From Mucilaginibacter robiniae (lineage in GTDB: Bacteria > Bacteroidota > Bacteroidia > Sphingobacteriales > Sphingobacteriaceae), in assembly GCF_012849215.1 (NCBI RefSeq), contig NZ_CP051682.1:2790001-2854000 (forward strand): 64,000 nt of DNA. The letters are read 5' to 3'. Every line of letters starts with the position of its first letter. Within the stretch, counting starts at the first letter, position 1. This document shows, one piece after another, positions 62,669 to 64,000 of this stretch. The position numbers and the translations under genes are program-made. The notes beneath the pieces were generated by a model. The model was not told where the DNA came from and did not search any database. It was given only the letters and a program-made list of their open reading frames with translations.

Positions 62669-64000
62669 ATGAAAGTAAATTTACCCATAGTAGTTCTATA
62701 CCTTTTCTGTAATGTATTATTATCCAATATGGTTATTGGGCAAACTGTTGCTGATTCATTAGGCAAAGCTCCGGTACCCAAAGAGATTGAGAATCCGGAA
62801 TGTATAGGGATTAACAAACTGCCGGCACATGCTACGTTAATGCCTTATGGTAACTTACAGGAGGCTTTAGCAGCTAACCGCCATGCCTCAACTTATTACC
62901 GCAGCCTTAACGGTAACTGGAAGTTTAACTGGGTAACCTGGCCTCAGAACAGACCAGTTGATTTCTATAAAACCAATTACGATGTAAGCCAATGGAAAGA
63001 TATACAGGTACCATCTAACTGGCAGATTAAAGGCTATGGAACACCATTTTACCGAAACATTGGCTACACCTTTAAAATGGATTTTCCTCATGTAATGAGT
63101 ACTCCGCCGCCAAACTATACAGCCTATAAAGAACGTAATCAGGTAGGAAGTTATCGGCGCAATTTTGATGTTCCGGCTAATTGGCAAGGCGGCGAAATCT
63201 TCATCACGTTTGATGGTGTAGATGCCGGCTTTTTCCTGTGGGTAAACGGTCATAAGGTTGGCTACAGCATCAACAGCCGTAATGCTGCTGAGTTTGATAT
63301 TACCAGTTATGTAAAACCTGGCAAGAATATGATTGCCGTAGAAGTGTATCAATATACTTCGGGTAGTTATCTGGAAGATCAGGATATGTGGCGTTTGAGT
63401 GGTATATTCCGTAATGTTACTTTGTGGCGTAGCCCTAAGCAACACATTCGCGACTTTTTCATAAAAACAGATCTGGATAAACAATACAATGATGCAGTAG
63501 AGCAGGTATCTGCAAAAATTAAAAATTATAGCGTTAAGCAAAGCCAAGCGCAAATCTTAACCGCCTTTTTGTACGATGGACACAAACTGGTCACCTCCAC
63601 CCAAGCTGTAGTAAAATCATTACACACTGGAGAAGAAGTTGCGGTTGATTTGAATTTTCAAGTGCACCACCCGGAAAAATGGACGGCAGAAACGCCCAAA
63701 CTATACACCACAGTTATTCAGTTGCAGCAAGATGGTAAGGTGGTAGAGACTCTTTCATCTCGTACCGGTTTTCGCAAAATTGAAATAAAAGGCAGGGTAT
63801 TTATGGTTAATGGCGTACCTATTAAACTTAAAGGTGTTAACCGTCATGAAAACTGGCCGGATGTGGGGCATGCTATTACTAAGGAACAAATGATACGTGA
63901 TATCCAGATTATTAAGCAAGGTAATTGCAACCATGTACGTACCTGCCACTATTCTGATGATCCTAGTTGGTATGAGTTGTGTGATGAATACGGCATTTAC
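62669..64000 (+). CDS. GH2 beta-galactosidase, N-terminal part (runs off the window)
   Basis: From the ATG at 62669 the frame is open for 444 codons to the window end. A signal peptide (to VIGQ, about 25), a GH2 sugar-binding jelly roll (LNGNWKFNWVTWP; VPSNWQIKGYGTPFYRN; VGSYRRNFDVP; DGVDAGFFLWVNGHKVGYS), an Ig-like middle domain, and the start of the TIM barrel (IKLKGVNRHENWPDVGHA, HVRTCHYSDDPSWYELCDEYG) are typical of GH2 beta-galactosidases. The catalytic Glu residues lie beyond the window. It is 12 bases after the second GH92. Confidence 0.93.
   Translation, partial: MKVNLPIVVLYLFCNVLLSNMVIGQTVADSLGKAPVPKEIENPECIGINKLPAHATLMPYGNLQEALAANRHASTYYRSLNGNWKFNWVTWPQNRPVDFYKTNYDVSQWKDIQVPSNWQIKGYGTPFYRNIGYTFKMDFPHVMSTPPPNYTAYKERNQVGSYRRNFDVPANWQGGEIFITFDGVDAGFFLWVNGHKVGYSINSRNAAEFDITSYVKPGKNMIAVEVYQYTSGSYLEDQDMWRLSGIFRNVTLWRSPKQHIRDFFIKTDLDKQYNDAVEQVSAKIKNYSVKQSQAQILTAFLYDGHKLVTSTQAVVKSLHTGEEVAVDLNFQVHHPEKWTAETPKLYTTVIQLQQDGKVVETLSSRTGFRKIEIKGRVFMVNGVPIKLKGVNRHENWPDVGHAITKEQMIRDIQIIKQGNCNHVRTCHYSDDPSWYELCDEYGIY

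Noticed and set aside
62888..63553. 221-codon open frame on the minus strand
   Set aside because: It is antisense to a clear GH2 beta-galactosidase, with no family resemblance or start context.
42740..64000. Heparan sulfate or pectin as the PUL substrate
   Set aside because: No sulfatases, polysaccharide lyases or unsaturated glucuronidases are present, and the GH28-like enzyme lacks canonical polygalacturonase motifs; not fully excluded.

Overview
The window is chromosomal DNA of a Bacteroidota bacterium, most likely a member of the Sphingobacteriaceae such as Mucilaginibacter or a close relative (inference). Supporting signs are two SusC/SusD pairs, a type IX secretion (T9SS) type-B sorting domain next to PorP/SprF, a GLPGLI-family protein, promoters of the TTTG-N20-TAnnTTTG type (a full match precedes the initiator tRNA), leaders without Shine-Dalgarno sequences, and genes that start with AT-rich 'TAATTATG' contexts.

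Layout. 0-5.7 kb: the end of a YtxH-like gene, a holin-X-like membrane protein and a small partner; glnS; a 1-kb non-coding stretch with hairpin clusters and a probable structured small RNA (about 3500-3668); a gene with two in-frame stops; and a catalase-related haem protein. 5.9-9.7 kb: a secreted Ig-like/T9SS cassette ending in PorP/SprF. 9.8-15.8 kb, minus strand: a MutS-like ATPase, an S9 peptidase, and the GTPases Der and Era. An initiator tRNA-Met follows at 15.9 kb. 16-24 kb is accessory: a beta/gamma-crystallin-like protein, a helix-turn-helix protein and partner, a GLPGLI/TonB-receptor operon led by a small secreted Cys-containing peptide whose signal peptide is frameshifted, and a decayed IS3-family element that truncates a gene. 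24.2-31.4 kb: SusC (frameshifted), SusD and an M14 metallopeptidase, probably a peptide or protein utilisation locus. 31.9-40.9 kb: several 'oxidoreductase plus one-component regulator' cassettes (flavodoxin-fold reductase/HxlR, zinc-type dehydrogenase/HxlR, SDR/TetR, SDR/Atu4866-like/AraC), an orphan barstar-like protein and remnants. 41-42.5 kb: a secreted protein and a VOC protein, convergent, with a pseudoknot-like spacer.

42.7-64 kb (runs off the window): a large polysaccharide-utilisation locus. It holds a LacI regulator, myo-inositol oxygenase, SusC/SusD, a sodium/solute symporter, a GH28-like enzyme with altered catalytic motifs, GH89 alpha-N-acetylglucosaminidase overlapping an HGSNAT-like membrane acetyltransferase, two GH92 alpha-mannosidases flanking a small secreted protein and a Tat-exported phosphoesterase, and a GH2 beta-galactosidase. 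The combination of alpha-GlcN acetylation, alpha-GlcNAc release, mannose removal, phosphate removal, solute import and inositol oxidation suggests an inositol-phosphate glycan (plant or fungal GIPC, or GPI-type glycan) as substrate. This is the most novel inference here; the substrate is not proven by the sequence.

One caution: several accessory genes carry single-base indels in short homopolymers (near 17976, 22593, 22853, 26177 and 35857). Core genes in the window are intact. This may be real decay or uncorrected sequencing error, and it affects how the 'pseudogene' calls should be read.
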